Origin: Cereibacter changlensis JA139
GTDB lineage: Bacteria; Pseudomonadota; Alphaproteobacteria; Rhodobacterales; Rhodobacteraceae
Reading direction: 5' to 3'
DNA: 47,157 bases
Assembly: GCF_003034985.1 (NCBI RefSeq)
Contig: NZ_PZKG01000026.1
Coordinates: 1-47,157, forward strand
Shown here: positions 1 to 11,740 of the stretch, one piece after another
Numbering within the stretch: position 1 is the stretch's first letter
Layout of the letters: every line of letters starts with the position of its first letter
Notes under the pieces: model-generated
Told to the model about the DNA's origin: nothing
The model's input: the letters and a program-made list of their open reading frames with translations, nothing else
Database searches by the model: none
Translations under genes and position numbers: made by a program

Positions 1-769
1 GTTACCGAGGCATCCGGACGGGGCAGCACCGGGTCGATGTCGGGCAAAGGCCGGAAGAACTCCGACCCGCCGGCAGAGCAAGCGAACTCGCCGGGGCGGG
101 AGAGGCCGGGCCTTCCGCAGCGCGCGGCGACGGGGCGGCCTCCGGCGCCGGGGTCGCAGGCTCTCCGGTTGTGGACGGCAGGCGCGGCATCTCTGCGGCG
201 GCGTCGGATGGATCACCGGAGCCGGGCGCCGCAGCAGCGGGCGACGGCGCCTCGCCGGTCGCGGAGGGGGTGGGTGAGGCTTCGGTCACAGAGGCCGCTG
301 GCGGCTCCCCTACGCCCTTCGCCGCATCAGAAAGCTCTGCGTCGCCGGTTGCGGAGGGCGGGGACGGGAGATCGCTCGTGGAGGGCGCCGGCTGGTCTCC
401 GGGTTCAGGCGCCGTCGCAGCGGGCGGCGACGATGCCTCTCCGGTCGCAGAAGACGGGCGCGGGATGTCGGGCGCGGCAGGCGCCTCTGTGGGCACAGGT
501 ACGGCAGGCGCCGGCGGCTCCCCGACCTCGGGCGTCGCGGCCTCGGGCGTCGGCCCTGCCTCTTCGGTCCCCGAGGGCCGAGGCGCTGCTCCGGGCGCGG
601 CGACATCGTCCACGGTTGCGGGCCCGGCCTCGGGAAGGCCCATGTCGCCGCCAGAAACTGCAACGGAGGGCGCCCGCGCCGGCGGTGGGGCCAGTTGCGA
701 GGCGACGGCCAGACCGACCGCTCCGACGAGGCCGCCCCAGATCACCCCCGACACGTATCCGCGGCTCAC
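1..769 (-). CDS. Divergent polysaccharide deacetylase-like protein, N-terminal part (partial, apparent frameshift)
   Basis: The GTG start at 769 is chosen because GAGGAG lies six bases upstream. The protein begins with a short positive stretch and one membrane segment (about residues 6-27, [18 protein letters not shown]), then about 210 residues of Ala/Pro/Glu/Ser-rich low-complexity sequence with recurring PSSATGEA-like units. This architecture, next to the trp cluster, resembles Rhodobacterales divergent polysaccharide deacetylases, whose enzymatic domain would lie left of the window; that assignment is inference. The reading frame stops at 2-4, but near 64-75 the plausible coding frame switches: the second frame reads [20 protein letters not shown] and stays open to the window edge. 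One missing base in the CCC run at 66-68 would restore it. This could be a real frameshift, making a pseudogene, or an assembly error. Confidence 0.5.
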
Positions 770-927
770 GCGCTGCTCCTCATCGCTGTTTCCCTCTGCT
801 GGGGCCTTTGCGCGCGGGGGCGGGGGCATGGTTGCCCTTGACGCCCCCGCATGGCTCGGCCCATGTATACCGCGACCGTCGCAAGGGTTCACCCCCTATC
901 CACCACTTTGCACCGGGGCCCCGCAAG

Positions 928-1515
928 ATGCTGCTGCTCATCGATAACTACGACAGTTTCACCTACAACCTCGTCCATTACCTTGGCGAACTCGGGGCGG
1001 ATGTGGCAGTGCGCCGCAATGACGCGCTCGACGTTCAGGCCGCGATGGCGCTGCACCCCGAGGCGATCGTGCTGTCGCCCGGGCCCTGCGACCCGGCGCA
1101 GGCGGGGATCTGCCTCGCGCTGACTGCCGCCGCCGCCGAGGCGAAGATCCCGCTCCTGGGTGTCTGCCTCGGGCACCAAACCATCGGCGAGGCCTTCGGC
1201 GGCAAGGTGGTGCGCTGCCACGAGATCGTGCATGGCAAGATGGGAAAGATGCTGCACGAGGGCAAAGGCGTCTTCGCGGGCCTGCCCTCGCCCTTCCTCG
1301 CCACCCGCTATCACAGCCTGGTGGTGGAGCGCGACAGCCTGCCCGACTGCCTGGAGGTCACCGCCTGGCTCGAGGATGGCACGATCATGGGGCTCAGGCA
1401 CAAGACGCTGCCGATCGAGGGGGTGCAGTTCCACCCCGAGAGCATCGCCTCGGAGCATGGCCACCAGATGCTGCGCAATTTCCTCGACGCCGCCAAGGCC
1501 GGGGCGCCGGCATGA
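928..1515 (+). CDS. trpG: Anthranilate synthase glutamine amidotransferase subunit
   Basis: Class I glutamine amidotransferase of 195 residues that supplies ammonia to anthranilate synthase component I (TrpE) in the first step of tryptophan synthesis. Seen: N-terminal [14 protein letters not shown], the oxyanion block LSPGPCDP near 49-56, nucleophile Cys80 in GVCLGHQ, and the His169/Glu171 pair in QFHPES. A fused or separate para-aminobenzoate role (PabA) is possible for this family, but the direct coupling to trpD and trpC favours TrpG. The upstream stretch to the divergent gene is 158 bases and shows neither a Trp-rich leader peptide nor trpE. No strong ribosome binding site precedes the ATG. 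Confidence 0.95.
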   Translation: MLLLIDNYDSFTYNLVHYLGELGADVAVRRNDALDVQAAMALHPEAIVLSPGPCDPAQAGICLALTAAAAEAKIPLLGVCLGHQTIGEAFGGKVVRCHEIVHGKMGKMLHEGKGVFAGLPSPFLATRYHSLVVERDSLPDCLEVTAWLEDGTIMGLRHKTLPIEGVQFHPESIASEHGHQMLRNFLDAAKAGAPA

Positions 1516-2528
1516 GCGACCGTCTGAAGCCGCTGATCGGCATCGCCGCCGAACGGGCGCTGACCCGCGACGAGGCGCAGCTGGCCTTCGAATGCCTGTT
1601 CGAGGGCGAGGCCACCCCGGCGCAGATGGGCGGCCTGTTGATGGCGCTGCGGGTGCGCGGCGAGACGGTGGACGAATATGCCGCCGCGGCCTCGGTGATG
1701 CGGGCGAAATGCAACAAGGTCCGCGCGCCGGAGGGGGCGATGGACATCGTCGGCACCGGGGGCGATGGCAAGGGCACGCTGAACATCTCGACCGCGACGG
1801 CCTTCGTGGTGGCCGGGGCGGGCGTGGTGGTGGCCAAGCATGGCAACCGGAACCTGTCGTCCAAATCGGGCGCCGCCGATGCGCTGACCGAAATGGGGCT
1901 CAACGTGATGATCGGGCCGGAGCTGGTGGAGCGCTGCCTGACCGAGGTCGGGATCGGCTTCATGATGGCGCCGATGCACCATCCGGCGACGCGGCATGTG
2001 ATGCCGGTGCGGATGGAGCTGGGGACGCGGACGCTGTTCAACATCCTCGGGCCCTTGACCAACCCCGCCGGGGTGAAGCGGCAGCTGACCGGGGCCTTCT
2101 CACCCCGGCTGATCCGGCCGATGGCCGAGGTGCTGAAGGCGCTCGGGTCGGAGAAGGCCTGGCTGGTGCATGGCGGCGACGGGTCGGACGAGCTTTCCAT
2201 TTCCGCGGCGTCGAAGGTGGCGGCGCTGGAGGATGGCGAGATCCGCGAATTCGAGCTGCATCCCGAGGAGGCCGGTCTGCCGGTGCATCCGTTCGAGATG
2301 ATCGTCGGCGGCACGCCCGCCGAGAATGCAGTGGCCTTCCGCGCGCTGCTCGACGGGGCGCAGACCGCGTTCCGCGATGCGGTGCTGTTGAACGCGGCGG
2401 CGGCTCTGGTGGTGGCCGGCAAGGTGAACACGCTGCCCGAAGGGGCTGATCTGGCGCGCGAAAGTCTTGACTCCGGCGCGGCGAAGGCCAAGGTCGCCGC
2501 CCTTGCCCGGATCACCTCGGCGGGCTAG
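1512..2528 (+). CDS. trpD: Anthranilate phosphoribosyltransferase
   Basis: Transfers phosphoribose from PRPP to anthranilate, the second step of the tryptophan pathway. The 338 residues match the usual family length. Seen: the PRPP-binding loop [14 protein letters not shown] at residues 81-94 and [12 protein letters not shown] from about 109, the two glycine-rich motifs that define TrpD rather than a nucleoside phosphorylase. Its ATG overlaps the trpG stop by four bases (ATGA), which implies translational coupling and a single transcript. It is followed after 41 bases by trpC, which has its own strong ribosome binding site. Confidence 0.97.
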   Translation: MSDRLKPLIGIAAERALTRDEAQLAFECLFEGEATPAQMGGLLMALRVRGETVDEYAAAASVMRAKCNKVRAPEGAMDIVGTGGDGKGTLNISTATAFVVAGAGVVVAKHGNRNLSSKSGAADALTEMGLNVMIGPELVERCLTEVGIGFMMAPMHHPATRHVMPVRMELGTRTLFNILGPLTNPAGVKRQLTGAFSPRLIRPMAEVLKALGSEKAWLVHGGDGSDELSISAASKVAALEDGEIREFELHPEEAGLPVHPFEMIVGGTPAENAVAFRALLDGAQTAFRDAVLLNAAAALVVAGKVNTLPEGADLARESLDSGAAKAKVAALARITSAG

Positions 2529-2569
2529 ACAGGGGATCAGACCCCCCAGAACCAAGCGAAGGAGGCCCG

Positions 2570-3382
2570 ATGAGCACGATCCTGGACCGTATCAAGGCCT
2601 ACAAGCTGGAAGAGATCGCCACCCGAAAGGCCGCGCGCCCGCAGTCCGAGGTGGAGGATGCGGCCCGCGCCGCCCCTGCGCCGCGCGGGTTCCTCAAGGC
2701 GCTGCGCGCCGCGGTGCCGAGCGGCTACGGGCTGATTGCCGAGATCAAGAAGGCGAGCCCGTCGAAAGGGCTGATCCGCGAGGACTTCAACCCGGCGGAG
2801 CTGGCGAAGGCCTACGAGGAAGGCGGCGCCACCTGCCTGTCGGTGCTGACCGACGGCCCCTCCTTCCAGGGCGCCGACGCCTTCCTGACCCAGGCGCATG
2901 ACGCGACCAGCCTGCCCTGCCTGCGCAAGGACTTCCTCTACGATCCGTGGCAGGTGGCGGAATCGCGGGCTTTGTCGGCCGATTGCATCCTGATCATCAT
3001 GGCCTCGGTCTCGGACGCGCAGGCGCTGGAGCTGGAGGATGCCGCGATCCGCTGGGGCATGGATGCGCTGATCGAGGTGCACAACCGCGAGGAGCTGGAG
3101 CGGGCCAGCCAGCTGAAATCCCGGCTGATCGGCATCAACAACCGCAATCTCGACACGTTCGAGGTGTCGCTGGACGTGACGCGCGATCTGGCGCGGCGGG
3201 TGCCGGAGGAGCGGCTGATGGTGTCGGAAAGCGGGCTTTTCACCCCCGAGGATCTGGCCGAGATCGCCCGCTACGGCGCGCGGTCCTTCCTGATCGGCGA
3301 AGCGCTGATGCGGCAGCAGGATGTGGCGGCGGCGACGCGGCGGCTTCTGGCGGCGCCGCTGACCGCGCAGGGCGGCATCTGA
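2570..3382 (+). CDS. trpC: Indole-3-glycerol phosphate synthase
   Basis: Ring closure of carboxyphenylaminodeoxyribulose phosphate to indole-3-glycerol phosphate. It is a monofunctional TIM-barrel enzyme of 270 residues, with no TrpF fusion. Seen: the phosphate and catalytic block [10 protein letters not shown] at residues 58-67, LRKDFL near 118, and [11 protein letters not shown] near 189, all standard for TrpC. The start is fixed by AAGGAGG eight bases before the ATG. The stop TGA shares its last base with the ATG of moaC, so the cofactor genes downstream are probably co-transcribed with trp. Confidence 0.97.
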   Translation: MSTILDRIKAYKLEEIATRKAARPQSEVEDAARAAPAPRGFLKALRAAVPSGYGLIAEIKKASPSKGLIREDFNPAELAKAYEEGGATCLSVLTDGPSFQGADAFLTQAHDATSLPCLRKDFLYDPWQVAESRALSADCILIIMASVSDAQALELEDAAIRWGMDALIEVHNREELERASQLKSRLIGINNRNLDTFEVSLDVTRDLARRVPEERLMVSESGLFTPEDLAEIARYGARSFLIGEALMRQQDVAAATRRLLAAPLTAQGGI

Positions 3383-3876
3383 TGGCCGAGACCAAGGCTC
3401 CGGGGCTCAGCCATTTCGACGCCGAGGGCCATGCGCATATGGTCGATGTCTCGGACAAGCCGGTGACGGCGCGGGTGGCGGTGGCGCGGGGCTCGGTGCT
3501 GATGAGCGCCGAGACGCTGGCGCTGATCTCGGAAGGCCGGGCGAAGAAGGGCGACGTCCTGGGCGTGGCGCGGCTGGCGGGGATCATGGCGGCGAAGAAG
3601 ACCGCCGATCTGATCCCGCTCTGCCATCCGCTGCCGATCACCAAGGTCGCGCTGGAGCTGACCGCCGACCCCTCCCTGCCCGGCGTGACGGTCGAGGCCA
3701 CGGTGAAGACCGGCGGCCAGACCGGGGTGGAGATGGAGGCGCTGACGGCGGTGAGCGTGGCCTGCCTGACCATCTACGACATGGTGAAGGCGGTGGAGAA
3801 GACGATGACCATCACCGATATCCGGCTGCTGTTGAAGGATGGCGGCAAGTCCGGGCGTTTCGAGGCCGGGGCGTGA
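3382..3876 (+). CDS. moaC: Cyclic pyranopterin monophosphate synthase
   Basis: Works with MoaA to convert GTP to cyclic pyranopterin monophosphate, the first step of molybdopterin synthesis. The 164 residues match the family length. Seen: the [15 protein letters not shown] block, with its catalytic lysine and histidine, and [13 protein letters not shown] followed by [10 protein letters not shown], which carry the acidic and lysine residues of the active site. The start ATG overlaps the trpC stop by one base (TGATG), and the stop overlaps the moeA start by four. moaA is not in the window, so the pathway is completed elsewhere. Confidence 0.96.
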   Translation: MAETKAPGLSHFDAEGHAHMVDVSDKPVTARVAVARGSVLMSAETLALISEGRAKKGDVLGVARLAGIMAAKKTADLIPLCHPLPITKVALELTADPSLPGVTVEATVKTGGQTGVEMEALTAVSVACLTIYDMVKAVEKTMTITDIRLLLKDGGKSGRFEAGA

Positions 3877-5048
3877 TCTCGGTCGAGGAGGCGCTGGAGC
3901 GCGCGCTGGCGCTGGTCTCGCCGCTGGAGGCGGAGACGGTGGCGCTGGCAGAGGCCTGCGGGCGCTTCATGTGCGCCCCTGCCGTGGCGCGGCGCGACCA
4001 GCCGCCCTTCGCGGCCTCGGCGATGGACGGCTATGCGCTGGCGGGCGATCCTGCGGCGGGGGATCGGTTCACGCTGATCGGTGAGGCGGGCGCGGGCCAT
4101 GCCTTCACCGGCCGGGTCGGCCCGGGCGAGGCGGTGCGGATCTTCACCGGCGCGCCGCTGCCTGCGGGCGCCGACCGCGTGGTGATCCAGGAGAATGTCG
4201 AGGCCGAGGGCGCCGCGATCCGCCTGACCGAGGCTTCGGACGGCCGCAACATCCGCCCCGCCGGGCAGGATTTCCGCGCCGGGGACAGCCTCTCGCCGCG
4301 CCGGCTGCGGCCGAACGATCTGGCGCTGCTGGCGGCGATGAACATCGCAGAGGTCCCGGTGACCCGCCGCCCGGTGGTGGCTCTGGTGGCGACCGGCGAC
4401 GAGCTGGTGATGCCGGGCGAGACGCCGCGCGACGACCAGATCATCGCCTCGAACAGCTTCACCCTGAAGGCGCTGGCCGAGGCCGAGGGCGCCGAAGTGC
4501 GGCTGCTGCCGATCGCCCGCGACACCGAGGCCGAGCTGCGCACCGTGTTGGAGATGGCGGCGGGGGCCGACATCGTGGTGACCATCGGCGGGGCCTCGGT
4601 CGGAGATCACGACCTCGTCGGCAAGGTGGCGGGCGAGATGGGGCTGGAGCAGGCCTTCTACAAGATCGCCATGCGCCCGGGCAAACCGCTGATCGCCGGC
4701 CGGCTGAACGGGCGGCCGATGCTGGGGCTGCCGGGCAACCCGGTCTCCTCCATCGTCTGTGCGCATCTCTTCCTCCTGCCGATGCTGCGGGTCATGCTGG
4801 GCCTGCCCGCCGCCCCCGCGCCGCATCGCCGCGCCCGGCTGGCCGAGCCGGTTCCGGCCAATGGCCCGCGCGCGCATTACATGCGGGCGAAGCTGGCCGA
4901 GACCGACGGGCTGCCGCAGATCGCGGCCTTCCCCCGGCAGGACTCGGCGCTGCTGCGCGAGCTGAGCGAGGCCGACGCCCTGCTGTTGCGCCCGCCGGGC
5001 GATCCGGCGCGGGAGAGCGGCGAAATGGTGCGCTACATTCCGCTCTGA
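3873..5048 (+). CDS. moeA: Molybdopterin molybdenumtransferase
   Basis: Inserts molybdenum into adenylylated molybdopterin. The 391 residues match typical MoeA. Seen: ASAMDGYAL at residues 48-56, a central [16 protein letters not shown], and [10 protein letters not shown]...[10 protein letters not shown], which together make the MoCF-binding domain and its flanks. Translation starts at GTG 3873, giving a GTGA overlap with the moaC stop. It is the last gene of the trpG-to-moeA cluster; lexA follows with its own promoter 64 bases later. Confidence 0.96.
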   Translation: MISVEEALERALALVSPLEAETVALAEACGRFMCAPAVARRDQPPFAASAMDGYALAGDPAAGDRFTLIGEAGAGHAFTGRVGPGEAVRIFTGAPLPAGADRVVIQENVEAEGAAIRLTEASDGRNIRPAGQDFRAGDSLSPRRLRPNDLALLAAMNIAEVPVTRRPVVALVATGDELVMPGETPRDDQIIASNSFTLKALAEAEGAEVRLLPIARDTEAELRTVLEMAAGADIVVTIGGASVGDHDLVGKVAGEMGLEQAFYKIAMRPGKPLIAGRLNGRPMLGLPGNPVSSIVCAHLFLLPMLRVMLGLPAAPAPHRRARLAEPVPANGPRAHYMRAKLAETDGLPQIAAFPRQDSALLRELSEADALLLRPPGDPARESGEMVRYIPL

Positions 5049-5051
5049 CGC

Positions 5052-5091
5052 TTGACACAAAGCGGGAACACGGGCAGAACAGGGGGTGAAC
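5052..5091 (+). promoter_or_regulatory. lexA promoter with three LexA half-sites
   Basis: A TTGACA -35 at 5052-5057 is followed 17 bases later by CAGAAC at 5075-5080, a -10 of the TAGAAC kind seen elsewhere in this window. Three GAAC half-sites lie at 5066-5069, 5077-5080 and 5088-5091, each pair separated by exactly seven bases. GAAC-N7-GAAC is the reverse complement of the alphaproteobacterial SOS box GTTC-N7-GTTC, so two boxes overlap by one half-site and cover the -10 region. This predicts LexA autorepression. Confidence 0.88.
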
Positions 5092-5112
5092 CTTTATCCC
5101 GGAGGACGGCCC

Positions 5113-5799
5113 GTGCTGACCCGCAAGCAGATGGAACTTCTGGATTTCATCAAGACGAGAGTGGATCGCGACGGCGTGCCGCCCTCCTTCGACGAGATGA
5201 AGGAGGCGCTGGACCTGCGTTCCAAATCCGGCATCCACCGGCTGATCACGGCGCTGGAGGAACGCGGCTTCATCCGCCGGCTCGCCCACCGCGCCCGCGC
5301 CATCGACATCGTGAAACTGCCCGAGGCGATGGAGCGTCCCGGCTTCAAGCCGCGGGTGATCGAGGGCGACAGACCTGCAACGCCGTGGAACGCCATCCCG
5401 GTGGAGACCCGCAACGCGCTGGAGCTGCCGCTGATGGGCCGCATCGCCGCCGGTCTGCCGATCGAGGCGATCGGCGATGCGATGCAGCATGTCACCGTGC
5501 CGGGCTCGATGCTCTCGGGCCGCGGCCAGCATTACGCGCTGGAGGTGAAGGGCGACTCGATGATCGAGGCCGGGATCAACGACGGCGACATCGTGGTGAT
5601 CCGCGAGCAGAACACGGCGGAGAATGGCGAGATCGTCGTGGCGCTGGTCGATGACCACGAGGCGACGCTGAAGCGCTTCCGCCGCAAGTCGGGCAGCATC
5701 GCGCTGGAGCCGGCCAATGCCGCCTATGAGACGCAGATCTATCCGGACCACCGGGTGAAGATCCAGGGCCGGCTGGTCGGGCTGATCCGCAGCTACTGA
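5113..5799 (+). CDS. lexA: SOS transcriptional repressor LexA
   Basis: SOS repressor that cleaves itself when RecA is activated. The GTG at 5113 is preferred over the GTG at 5086 because GGAGGA lies six bases before it and the product then begins [14 protein letters not shown], as LexA proteins do (228 residues). Seen: an N-terminal winged helix-turn-helix to about residue 65, the cleavage site Ala113-Gly114 in GRIAAGLP, catalytic Ser149 in GDSMIEAG and Lys187 in EATLKRF. The operator at 5066-5091 implies autoregulation. The last seven bases overlap the 3' end of the convergent comEC gene. Confidence 0.97.
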   Translation: MLTRKQMELLDFIKTRVDRDGVPPSFDEMKEALDLRSKSGIHRLITALEERGFIRRLAHRARAIDIVKLPEAMERPGFKPRVIEGDRPATPWNAIPVETRNALELPLMGRIAAGLPIEAIGDAMQHVTVPGSMLSGRGQHYALEVKGDSMIEAGINDGDIVVIREQNTAENGEIVVALVDDHEATLKRFRRKSGSIALEPANAAYETQIYPDHRVKIQGRLVGLIRSY

Positions 5800-7856
5800 C
5801 CGTTTGGGGCCGGCCGCCACAGCCGCGCGCCGGTCACGGCGGGTTGCAGTCTCAGCCCGCCCTCCTCCGGCCAGAGAGCGATGGCCCCGGTGCGGGCGAG
5901 TACGTTTTCGTCGATCACCCGGCAGCCCGGCGGGGGCGGTCCCTGCCCCGTCCCGGCCAGGATCACCAGCCCGGCGCTGCGACAGGCCTCGGCGAGGCGC
6001 AGCGGCGCGTCCTTCCCCTTCAGCAGCAGCCCCGGCGCCCCGCCCAGCGTGAAGCGGCGCGCGGTCTTCGGGCCGTCGAAACCGGCCCGCGCCGCGGCCG
6101 CCGGCTGATCCGCCAGATCGCCATCGTTCTGCAGCCAGGTCTCGGCGGCGAAGCCCGCGCCGCTCGCCGCCGACAGCGCCCGGCCCTGCGGCGTCAGCAG
6201 CCCGACCAGCGCACCGTCAGGGCTGACCAACAAAGGCGGGCGCTGCACCACAGCCCATAGACCGAAGGCGAGTGCCATCGGCCCCAGCCCCAGCAGCCGC
6301 ACCGGCCCGCGCCACAGCACGACCCAGAGCGCGCCCAGCGTCAGCAGCGGCAGCACCCATGGTCCCGGCGTCGGCAGGCCGGTCACCGCCCCCTCCCACC
6401 CGGCGATCCAATGGGCGACGGCGAGGATCCAGCGCGCGCCGAGCTCCATCAGCCAGAGGCCCGGCTGGGCGAGGCCGACGGGGGCGAGCAGCGCCGCGAT
6501 CACCGCGCCGGGCATGACGAGGAGCCCCATGGTCGGCACGGTCAGCAGGTTGGCGAGCAGCCCGTAATCGGTGTAGCGGTTGAAATGCGCGGCCCCGTAG
6601 GGCGCGGTGGCGAAGCCCGCGATCAGGGTGGAGAGCAGGGCGGTGAACAGCGGCAGCGTCCAGCGTGGCAGCTGTTCGCGCAGCACCCGCCGCTCCACCA
6701 TGCCGAAGCCCGCGATCAGCGCGACGGTGGCGGCGAAGGACATCTGGAAGCCGGGGCTGAGCAACGACTCCGGCTGCAGGAGCAGCAGGATCGTCGCCGA
6801 GATCGCCACTGAACGCAGCGACAGCGCCCGCCGGTCGAAGAGCACCGCGCCAAGCATCACCGCCACCATGACGAAGGCGCGTTCCGTCGCCACGTTGAAG
6901 CCGGAGAGGGCGAGGTAGAAGGCGGCGACGGCGAGCGCCAGCAAGGCCGCGAGCTTCTTGACCGGCAGGCGCAGCGCCATCGGCGGGATCAGCGCGAGGC
7001 CGTAGCGCAGCGCGGCGAAGACGAAGCCGGTGAGGAAAGCCATGTTCATGCCGGAGATCGCCAGGAGATGCGACAGGTTCGAGGCGCGCAGATCCTCCAC
7101 CGTCGCCTGGGCGATGGACGAGCGATCGCCCGTTACCGCCCCCGCTGCGAAGGCGCCGGGCTGGCCGGGGATGCGGCTCTGGATCGCCGCCGAGAGCCGG
7201 GCGCGCAGCCGGTTGATGCGCTGCTCGCCCGGCGCGGGCGGCTCCAGCGCCAGAAGCGGCGCGCGGGTGTAGCCGACGGCGCCCAGCCGCTGGAAGAAGG
7301 CCATGCGCGGGAAGTCGAAGCCGTTCGGCTCCGACGGCTGTGGCGGGGCGGCGAGATGGCCGGTGGTCATCACGGTCAGGCCGGGCTCGGGGCGGATGTA
7401 GGTGACGGGGTGGTGCAGCGAGATCCGCACCCGGGCGGGCGTGCGCTCCGGCGCGACGCGTTCCAGCACCACGCGGTCGAGCGTGAGGCGGATCAGGTCG
7501 GCCTGCGAGCGGTCGATCTCGACGATCCGCCCCTCGATCGGGCCGAAATAGCGAAAGCCGAGGATCGGCGCCGCCTGCAGATGCGCCCGCCCGCCTGCCG
7601 CCAGCACGCCGAGCGCGAGACAGCCGAGCGCCACCCAGAAGGGATGCGCAAGCTCCGGCCCAAGCCGCCAGCCGAGCGCCGAGAGCCCGAGCACCGCCGC
7701 GGCGCCGAGATAGAAGGCGAGACCCGGCTCCCACGGCAGGGCGAACCACCAGCCTGCGCCGCAGGCCATGAACACCGGCACCCAGGGAAACAGGATGCCC
7801 CGCGCCTCGGCCAGCGCCTGCACCGGGTGAGCCAGAAGCCTGCCGAGGACGCGCAC
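5793..7856 (-). CDS. comEC: ComEC/Rec2-family DNA uptake membrane protein
   Basis: Polytopic inner-membrane channel family that carries single-stranded DNA into the cytoplasm during natural transformation. It has 687 residues from a GTG start at 7856. Seen: an N-terminal membrane and DUF4131-like part with the [20 protein letters not shown] region, then the competence domain beginning [20 protein letters not shown] and [16 protein letters not shown], with many hydrophobic helices to about residue 530. The C-terminal part after the last helix is short and lacks the HxHxDH motif of a metallo-beta-lactamase domain, so any nuclease function is absent or degenerate. It is divergent from gltX and convergent with lexA. 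Confidence 0.9.
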   Translation of the reverse strand: MRVLGRLLAHPVQALAEARGILFPWVPVFMACGAGWWFALPWEPGLAFYLGAAAVLGLSALGWRLGPELAHPFWVALGCLALGVLAAGGRAHLQAAPILGFRYFGPIEGRIVEIDRSQADLIRLTLDRVVLERVAPERTPARVRISLHHPVTYIRPEPGLTVMTTGHLAAPPQPSEPNGFDFPRMAFFQRLGAVGYTRAPLLALEPPAPGEQRINRLRARLSAAIQSRIPGQPGAFAAGAVTGDRSSIAQATVEDLRASNLSHLLAISGMNMAFLTGFVFAALRYGLALIPPMALRLPVKKLAALLALAVAAFYLALSGFNVATERAFVMVAVMLGAVLFDRRALSLRSVAISATILLLLQPESLLSPGFQMSFAATVALIAGFGMVERRVLREQLPRWTLPLFTALLSTLIAGFATAPYGAAHFNRYTDYGLLANLLTVPTMGLLVMPGAVIAALLAPVGLAQPGLWLMELGARWILAVAHWIAGWEGAVTGLPTPGPWVLPLLTLGALWVVLWRGPVRLLGLGPMALAFGLWAVVQRPPLLVSPDGALVGLLTPQGRALSAASGAGFAAETWLQNDGDLADQPAAAARAGFDGPKTARRFTLGGAPGLLLKGKDAPLRLAEACRSAGLVILAGTGQGPPPPGCRVIDENVLARTGAIALWPEEGGLRLQPAVTGARLWRPAPNGQ

Positions 7857-7857
7857 C

Positions 7858-7886
7858 TTGTCACCTGCCCCGCGATTGCCTAGACA
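7858..7886 (+). promoter_or_regulatory. Candidate gltX promoter
   Basis: TTGTCA at 7858-7863 and TAGACA at 7881-7886 are separated by 17 bases, 42 bases before the gltX ATG. The spacing and TAGA-type -10 match promoter candidates before valS, gatB, glcB and the tRNA in this window. The -35 starts two bases upstream of the comEC GTG on the other strand. Confidence 0.6.
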
Positions 7887-7928
7887 AGCCCGACCCTATC
7901 CGCCCCGTGGTTTCCGAAAGGTTAAGAC

Positions 7929-9332
7929 ATGTCCCCGAAGCCCGTCGTCACCCGTTTCGCCCCCTCGCCGACCGGGTATCTGCACATCGGCGGCGGGCGC
8001 ACGGCGCTGTTCAACTGGCTCTACGCCCGGGGCCGCGGCGGCAAGTTCCTGCTGCGCATCGAGGACACCGACCGCGAACGCTCCACCCCCGAGGCGACGG
8101 CGGCGATCCTCAAGGGGCTGACCTGGCTGGGGCTCGACTGGGACGGTGACGTCGTCAGCCAGTTCGAGATGAAGGACCGCCATGCCGAGGTGGCGCGCGA
8201 GATGCTGGCCAAGGGCGCGGCCTACAAGTGCTTCTCGACGCAGGAGGAAATCGAGGCCTTCCGCGAGGCGGCGCGGGCCGAGGGCCGCTCCACCCTGTTC
8301 CAGAGCCCCTGGCGCGACGCCGATCCGTCGACCCATCCCGATGCGCCCTATGTCATCCGCATGCGCGCCCCGCGCGAAGGCGAGACGGTGATCGAGGATG
8401 CGGTGCAGGGCACGGTGCGCTTCGGCAACGACCAGTTGGACGACATGGTTTGTTTACGCTCGGATGGTACCCCGACCTACATGCTGGCCGTGGTGGTCGA
8501 CGATCACGACATGGGCGTGACCCATGTCATCCGGGGGGACGATCACCTGAACAACGCGGCGCGGCAGACGATGGTCTATCAGGCGATGGGATGGGACATC
8601 CCGGTCTGGGCGCATATCCCGCTGATCCACGGGCCGGACGGCAAGAAGCTGTCGAAGCGGCATGGCGCAGTGGGGATCGAGGAATATCAGGTGATGGGGT
8701 ATCCCGCCGCCGGGATGCGCAACTACCTGACGCGGCTGGGCTGGGCGCATGGCGATGCGGAGTTCTTCACGACCGAACAGGCGAAGGAATGGTTCGACCT
8801 GCCGGGAATCGGCCGTGCCCCGGCGCGACTCGATTTCAAGAAGCTGGAAAACCTCTGCGGCCAGCACATCGCCGCGATGGAGGATGCTGCGCTGCTGCAT
8901 GAAATTCTGGCTTACCTCGAGGCCGCCGGAAAGCCGGCGCTGACCGACCTGCAGCAGGACCGGCTGGGCCGCGGGCTCTATTGCCTGAAGGACCGCGCGA
9001 AAACCTTCCCGGAACTCATTGAAAAGGCGGAGTTCGCGCTGGCCTCCCGCCCGCTTGTCGCCGACGAGGCCGCGGCCAAGGCGCTGGATACGGTATCCCG
9101 TAGTATACTGTCCGAATTGACGCCGCGCCTGCGCGGTGCTACGTGGTCGAAGGAAGATCTGGAGACGATCCTGACCGAGACGGCTACCGCTCATGGCCTC
9201 GGGTTCGGCAAGCTCGCCGCGCCCCTGCGTGCCGCCCTTGCCGGGCGCACGGTGACGCCGAGCGTCTATGACATGATGCTGGTTCTCGGACAGGACGAGA
9301 CGATTGCGCGGCTGGAGGATGCTGCGGCCTGA
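7929..9332 (+). CDS. gltX: Glutamyl-tRNA synthetase
   Basis: Class I aminoacyl-tRNA synthetase of 467 residues. Seen: [19 protein letters not shown] with the HIGH-type signature at 19-22, IEDTDRERS, and the KMSKS-type loop KKLSKRHG near residue 240, followed by the anticodon-binding helical C-terminus. Alphaproteobacteria generally lack GlnRS and make Gln-tRNA by misacylation with GluRS followed by GatCAB amidation; gatB occurs in this window. Many relatives carry two gltX genes, and which one this is cannot be told here. Confidence 0.96.
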   Translation: MSPKPVVTRFAPSPTGYLHIGGGRTALFNWLYARGRGGKFLLRIEDTDRERSTPEATAAILKGLTWLGLDWDGDVVSQFEMKDRHAEVAREMLAKGAAYKCFSTQEEIEAFREAARAEGRSTLFQSPWRDADPSTHPDAPYVIRMRAPREGETVIEDAVQGTVRFGNDQLDDMVCLRSDGTPTYMLAVVVDDHDMGVTHVIRGDDHLNNAARQTMVYQAMGWDIPVWAHIPLIHGPDGKKLSKRHGAVGIEEYQVMGYPAAGMRNYLTRLGWAHGDAEFFTTEQAKEWFDLPGIGRAPARLDFKKLENLCGQHIAAMEDAALLHEILAYLEAAGKPALTDLQQDRLGRGLYCLKDRAKTFPELIEKAEFALASRPLVADEAAAKALDTVSRSILSELTPRLRGATWSKEDLETILTETATAHGLGFGKLAAPLRAALAGRTVTPSVYDMMLVLGQDETIARLEDAAA

Positions 9333-9422
9333 CCGGCCCCTCCCGCCCCCGGCCCTTCGGGGCTCCTGCACTGACGCGATCTGCGCCCGCGCGGACCGCC
9401 CCGCCATGAAGAGGGGACGACC

Positions 9423-10709
<1,287 letters not shown>

Positions 10710-10717
10710 GATTGACG

Positions 10718-10744
10718 GGGCGGCTCTGCGGAGCCGCCCTTTTC
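10718..10744 (+). terminator. Rho-independent terminator of gltA
   Basis: Perfect nine-base stem GGGCGGCTC (10718-10726) and GAGCCGCCC (10731-10739) around loop TGCG, followed by TTTTCC. It ends 17 bases before the convergent aguB stop and may also limit antisense transcription. Confidence 0.93.
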
Positions 10745-10760
10745 CTTTGCAGCCGGGGCG

Positions 10761-11633
10761 TCAGGCCCGCCCATCCAATGTGGCGACCGCCCGATAGAGC
10801 TCCGGCCGCCGGTCGCGGAACAGGCCCCAGCTGGCGCGCTGCGCGGCGATGGCCTCCAGATCCAGCGTCGCCACCAGAACCTCCTCCGCATCGCGGCCCG
10901 CTTTGGCCAGAAGCTGTCCGGTCTGGTCGGCGATGAAGGAGGAGCCGTAGAAGGTGACCTCGGTCCCCTCCGGCGCCGCCTCGGCGCCGATGCGGTTCGA
11001 GGCGACCACCGGCACGATGTTCGCCGCGGCATGGCCGCGCATCACCATCTCCCAATGCGGCTGGCTGTCATAGCCGGGCGCGGGCGGCTCCGACCCGATG
11101 GCGGTGGGGTAGAGCAGCAGCTCAGCCCCCTGCAGCGCCATGGCGCGGGCGCATTCGGGGAACCACTGGTCCCAGCAGATGCCGACGCCGATCCGGCCGA
11201 AGGCGGTGTTCCAGGTGCGGAAGCCGGTATCGCCGGGCGAGAAGTAGTATTTCTCCTCATAGCCCGGCCCCTGCGGGATGTGGCTCTTGCGATAGACGCC
11301 GAGCACCGAGCCATCTGCGTCGATCATCGCGAGCGAGTTGAAATGCGCCTGCCCCGCCTTCTCGAAGATCGAGAGCGGCAGCACCACGCCCAGTTCGCGC
11401 GCCAGCGCGGCGAAGCGCGCGACCAGCGGATGTCCCTCGATCGGGGCGGCGAGGGCAAGATACTCGGGGCGCTGGGTGATGCAGAAATACGGCGTGGCGA
11501 ACAGCTCCTGGATCAGCACCACCTGCGCCCCCTGCCCCGCCGCCCGCCGCACCAGCGCCTCGGCGCGGTCGGCATTGGCGGGCAGATCCCAGGAACAGGC
11601 GAATTGCGTGGCGGCGACGGTGATCTGGCGCAT
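10761..11633 (-). CDS. aguB: N-carbamoylputrescine amidase
   Basis: Nitrilase-superfamily amidase of 290 residues that hydrolyses N-carbamoylputrescine to putrescine, CO2 and ammonia. The catalytic triad is visible as Glu43 (LIQELFATPYF), Lys116 (YRKSHIP) and Cys153 (GICWDQWFPECARAM). The QWFPE and GHAAANIVPVVASNRIG blocks are characteristic of the AguB branch. The ATG at 11633 is chosen because GGAGG lies six bases upstream. The partner agmatine deiminase (aguA) is not in the window, so the supply of substrate is unexplained; a related omega-amidase activity is the main alternative. Confidence 0.9.
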   Translation of the reverse strand: MRQITVAATQFACSWDLPANADRAEALVRRAAGQGAQVVLIQELFATPYFCITQRPEYLALAAPIEGHPLVARFAALARELGVVLPLSIFEKAGQAHFNSLAMIDADGSVLGVYRKSHIPQGPGYEEKYYFSPGDTGFRTWNTAFGRIGVGICWDQWFPECARAMALQGAELLLYPTAIGSEPPAPGYDSQPHWEMVMRGHAAANIVPVVASNRIGAEAAPEGTEVTFYGSSFIADQTGQLLAKAGRDAEEVLVATLDLEAIAAQRASWGLFRDRRPELYRAVATLDGRA

Positions 11634-11740
11634 GGTGGTCCTCCGGTTTTTCGGCACTCTGCCGGGACGCAGCGGCCGGGGGAAGCCCCCTCGACAGCGG
11701 CGGGCAGGCTTGCGACAAGGGGGAAAACCCGGAGTCCCCG

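Noticed and set aside
770-927. Trp attenuator or leader peptide upstream of trpG
   Set aside because: No short open frame with tandem Trp codons and no terminator/antiterminator pair could be found.
3774-5060. Long minus-strand open frame opposite moeA
   Set aside because: Arg/Gln/His-rich antisense frame typical of high-GC genomes; the moeA motifs on the plus strand explain the region.
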